NCBI GenBank assembly: GCA_001816645.1
Contig: MHCO01000034.1
Location: forward strand, 5,071 to 13,207
DNA: 8,137 nt
DNA from: Candidatus Woykebacteria bacterium GWB1_45_5
Lineage (GTDB): Bacteria; Patescibacteriota; Microgenomatia; Woykebacterales; RBG-16-39-9b
Direction: 5' to 3'
This document shows, piece by piece, positions 6,389 to 8,137 of this stretch. Below the pieces are notes generated by a model. That model saw only the letters and a list, made by a program, of their open reading frames with translations, made no database searches and had not been told where the DNA came from. The translations under genes and the position numbers were made by a program. How positions within the stretch are numbered: the first letter of the stretch is position 1; every line of letters starts with the position of its first letter.

Positions 6389-6799
6389 TTATTCTTCTAA
6401 ACTGATAAATTTGGTTTCGATCGGTAGCTTCGCCGCCGCTCTTCTCATTGCCTCGATGGCTATCTCTTTTTCTACCCCACCCATCTCAAACATAATTGTG
6501 CCTGGCTTAACCACCGACACGTAATGATCCACTGCTCCCTTACCCGATCCCATTCTTGTTTCAGCTGGTTTTTTGGTCACTGGTTTATCGGGAAAAACCC
6601 GAATCCAAATCCGGCCACTACGTCTCGTATAATGAGCAATAGCCCGACGGGCTGCTTCGATTTGCCGCGCGGTTAACCAACAAGAGGCCAGGGCTTTCAG
6701 CGCATATTCGCCAAATTCGATTGTCGAACCCCGACTGGCTTTTCCAGCCCGCCTTCCTCGGAAAGCACGACGGTATTTGACTCTTTTTGGTTGCAACAT
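6389..6799 (-). CDS. rplP: 50S ribosomal protein L16
   Basis: L16 (uL16) sits near the A site and central protuberance of the large subunit and helps position tRNA. The 136-residue product has exactly the usual length. Visible motifs are [12 protein letters not shown] (13-24), FGEYALKAL (29-37), the helix [12 protein letters not shown] (43-54), [16 protein letters not shown] (63-78) and RMGSGKG (82-88); R82 corresponds to the E. coli arginine 81 region near the peptidyl transferase centre. The ATG is preceded by AAGGAGAAGGGG (6809-6820), a strong purine-rich Shine-Dalgarno region ending 9 bases upstream inside the end of rpsC. Order rpsC-rplP-rpmC is canonical. It ends in TAA. Confidence 0.98.
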   Translation of the reverse strand: MLQPKRVKYRRAFRGRRAGKASRGSTIEFGEYALKALASCWLTARQIEAARRAIAHYTRRSGRIWIRVFPDKPVTKKPAETRMGSGKGAVDHYVSVVKPGTIMFEMGGVEKEIAIEAMRRAAAKLPIETKFISLEE

Positions 6800-6805
6800 A
6801 GGTCT

Positions 6806-7438
6806 TTACCCCTTCTCCTTTTTATGAATCCAGACTTTGACACCAACTACCCCCGCGGTAGCTGTTTTAGCATCCACTTTAGCAAAATCAATATTGGCTC
6901 GAAGTGTCGAAGTAGGTATACTACCCCGTGCTCCTTTTTCACTTCTGGCAATTTCCTTTCCACCAATACGTCCCGAACAAATTATTTTCACCCCAGCCGC
7001 TCCAGCTCCTATCACCCGATCGATCGTTTGAAGCATTACTCTTTTTACCGAAAAGCGCCTTTCAATTTGATCAGCGATCCCCCGAGCAACTAAATAAGCA
7101 TCTAGGTCGGGGGTTTTTATTTCCTCAATATTTAAAGAAACCTTTTGGCCTATTTCTTTCTCCACCGCTTTCTTTAGTTCTTCCACCCCCGAGCCTCCTC
7201 GGCCAATCACCATCCCTGGTCTAGCCACCCGCACGTTTATGTTTATTTTACCAGCCGAACGCTCAATAATTACTTTGCTAATTCCAGCGGCCTTTAATCT
7301 GCCCATAATTAAATTTCGGATCTTAACATCCGCCAATAAAAGTTCCTGATACTTTCTATCGTCCCCAGCAAACCATCGCGATGACCAGTTACGATTGATA
7401 ACAAGTCGGGCTACCTTTGGATTAACCTTCTGACCCAT
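6806..7438 (-). CDS. rpsC: 30S ribosomal protein S3
   Basis: S3 (uS3) forms part of the mRNA entry channel in the small-subunit head. The 210-residue product opens with [12 protein letters not shown]. It has a type II KH domain with the RNA-binding loop [10 protein letters not shown] at residues 75-84, and the C-terminal S3 domain from about 130, including [17 protein letters not shown] (151-167), [10 protein letters not shown] (177-186) and GVKVWIHKK (199-207). It is shorter than the 233 residues of E. coli S3 because the C-terminal tail is brief, which is common outside Proteobacteria. The ATG has GGAAGG about 10 bases upstream, within the end of rplV. The stop TAA is 6 bases before rplP. 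Confidence 0.98.
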   Translation of the reverse strand: MGQKVNPKVARLVINRNWSSRWFAGDDRKYQELLLADVKIRNLIMGRLKAAGISKVIIERSAGKININVRVARPGMVIGRGGSGVEELKKAVEKEIGQKVSLNIEEIKTPDLDAYLVARGIADQIERRFSVKRVMLQTIDRVIGAGAAGVKIICSGRIGGKEIARSEKGARGSIPTSTLRANIDFAKVDAKTATAGVVGVKVWIHKKEKG

Positions 7439-7441
7439 ATC

Positions 7442-7777
7442 TTATGTGCCTTCCAAAACTACTTTGATGTGGCTCGTTCGCTTTAAAATCGAATGGGCAG
7501 CTCCCCGAGCAGCCGGCCGCCATCTTTTCAAAGACGGGCCTTCGTCCACAGTAATCTCTTTAATCACTAATTTTTCCGGAGCTAGTTTGTTGTTTTGTTT
7601 CGCGTTAGCAATCGCCGATTTTATAACTTTAGCTAGCGGAACGGCCGCTTTTTTAGAAACAAAGCGCAGCGAATCAACTGCTACCAGTGCCTTTTGCCCC
7701 TGGAAATTTTTCGCGACAATTCTCACTTTTTTGGGCGAAACTCTTAAACTTTTACTAGTCGCTTCTACTTCTGTCAT
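7442..7777 (-). CDS. rplV: 50S ribosomal protein L22
   Basis: L22 (uL22) binds 23S rRNA, and its long beta-hairpin lines the nascent-peptide exit tunnel. The 111-residue product has family length. Recognisable parts are the N-terminal SLRVSPKKVR (residues 10-19), the AIANAKQN helix end (56-62) and the hairpin with flanks VDEGPSLKRW (77-86) and LKRTSHIKVV (98-107). The open frame continues upstream to a TTG at 7945, but that would overlap rpsS by about 150 bases. I therefore choose the ATG at 7777, which has AGGAGGT five bases upstream and gives the normal length. Odd point: the hairpin tip reads PAARGAA (88-94), where E. coli has PRAKGRA, so two arginines are replaced by alanine. It ends in TAA, 3 bases before rpsC. 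Confidence 0.97.
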   Translation of the reverse strand: MTEVEATSKSLRVSPKKVRIVAKNFQGQKALVAVDSLRFVSKKAAVPLAKVIKSAIANAKQNNKLAPEKLVIKEITVDEGPSLKRWRPAARGAAHSILKRTSHIKVVLEGT

Positions 7778-7782
7778 GATAG

Positions 7783-7789
7783 ACCTCCT
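7783..7789 (-). promoter_or_regulatory. Shine-Dalgarno site of rplV
   Basis: AGGAGGT on the minus strand lies 5 bases before the ATG at 7777, in the 16-base gap after rpsS. It decides the rplV start against the much longer reading that begins at the TTG at 7945. Confidence 0.9.
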
Positions 7790-7793
7790 AGTT

Positions 7794-8078
7794 TTAGGTT
7801 GGTGCCAGTATGCGTTTGCTGACTGTACCGTGGCCAGTGAAACGGCGGGTTGGTGCAAACTCACCAAGCCTATGCCCCACCATTGCTTCACTAATAAAAA
7901 CCGGTACAAAGGTTTTGCCGTTGTGAATAGAAATAGTTGCACCAACCATCTCTGGAGCTACTTGGGTACTTCTTGCCCAAGTCTTAATTGGCGTTCGTTC
8001 TCCTGCTTCCTTAGCGGTGAGAACCTTTTTTAGTAATTTTTGGTCCACATACGGGCCTTTTTTTCTTGATCTTGTCAT
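7794..8078 (-). CDS. rpsS: 30S ribosomal protein S19
   Basis: S19 (uS19) sits in the head of the small subunit next to S13 and contacts the A-site region. The 94-residue product has the usual family length. It opens with [12 protein letters not shown] and carries the signature stretch from about residue 57 to 85 ([18 protein letters not shown], then [10 protein letters not shown]). The ATG start is fixed by the conserved N-terminus and by an AAGGA Shine-Dalgarno core about 10 bases upstream, inside the end of rplB. The stop is TAA. It lies between rplB and rplV as in the canonical S10 cluster, with 16 bases before rplV. Nothing is unusual in the protein. Confidence 0.97.
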   Translation of the reverse strand: MTRSRKKGPYVDQKLLKKVLTAKEAGERTPIKTWARSTQVAPEMVGATISIHNGKTFVPVFISEAMVGHRLGEFAPTRRFTGHGTVSKRILAPT

Positions 8079-8083
8079 ATTCT

Positions 8084-8137
8084 TTACTTCCTTCGCTCCA
8101 AAATGAGTTTATCGGAAGGCTTTGATCGGCGGGGCTT
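8084..8137 (-). CDS. rplB: 50S ribosomal protein L2, C-terminal end (partial)
   Basis: Only the last 17 codons and a TAA stop are inside the window; the gene enters from the right edge. The readable residues run [10 protein letters not shown] then LILERRK. This matches the basic tail of bacterial L2 (uL2), which usually ends in a TRK-rich stretch followed by a short hydrophobic-basic end such as FIVRRRK. L2 binds 23S rRNA near the peptidyl transferase centre. The identification rests on the tail pattern together with position, because rplB sits directly before rpsS in nearly all bacteria. The stop lies 5 bases before the rpsS ATG, and the final codons also encode the rpsS ribosome binding site. 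Confidence 0.85.
   Translation of the reverse strand, partial: KPRRSKPSDKLILERRK

Noticed and set aside
7778..7945. N-terminal extension of rplV by 56 residues from a TTG.
   Set aside because: It would overlap rpsS heavily, has no L22 similarity, and the ATG at 7777 has AGGAGGT upstream and gives the normal length.
7446..8033. Long plus-strand open frame (195 codons) antisense to rplV and rpsS.
   Set aside because: It lies wholly over two certain ribosomal protein genes, has no recognisable domain and no visible start signal; it is a shadow frame.
1..8137. Hidden mobile element, phage, CRISPR or defence module.
   Set aside because: Every stretch longer than 20 bases is accounted for by conserved housekeeping genes in canonical order; no repeats or foreign genes were seen.

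Overview
The window is an uninterrupted stretch of the universally conserved S10/spc ribosomal-protein gene cluster. Every gene is on the minus strand, so transcription runs from high to low coordinates. In transcription order it reads: rplB (last 17 codons only), rpsS, rplV, rpsC, rplP, rpmC, rpsQ, rplN, rplX, rplE, rpsN, rpsH, rplF, rplR, rpsE, rplO, secY, adk, map (5' part only). No promoter, terminator, RNA gene, mobile element or CRISPR array is visible. The largest gap between genes is 20 bases and several neighbours overlap, so the whole window looks like part of one polycistronic message.

The sequence suggests a bacterium using the standard code, since TGA ends rpmC and rpsQ at the expected lengths. 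It has moderate base composition. Three features together point towards Candidate Phyla Radiation (Patescibacteria), without proof: rpmD (uL30) is missing from its usual slot between rpsE and rplO; adenylate kinase has an extremely short LID; and the genes are very tightly packed. Cyanobacteria, chlamydiae and some others also lack uL30, so this is an inference and the phylum is not settled. S14 is the short zinc-binding type, and L24 carries a CxxC/CxxC pair.

Region by region: bases 6389-8137 are the end of the S10 part (L2 end, S19, L22, S3, L16). Bases 5575-6369 hold L29, S17 and L14. Bases 2103-5571 are the spc part (L24, L5, S14, S8, L6, L18, S5, L15). Bases 1-2119 hold the non-ribosomal tail: the SecY translocon pore, adenylate kinase and methionine aminopeptidase. 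The products are linked functionally: ribosomal proteins, the channel that docks on the ribosome exit site, the enzyme that trims the initiator methionine, and a nucleotide-balancing kinase.

I found no new system here. The points worth a second look are modest. map starts 44 bases inside adk, upstream of its first obvious ATG. The tip of the L22 tunnel hairpin has lost two arginines relative to E. coli. The adenylate kinase LID is minimal. S5 carries a lysine-rich tail. uL30 is absent.
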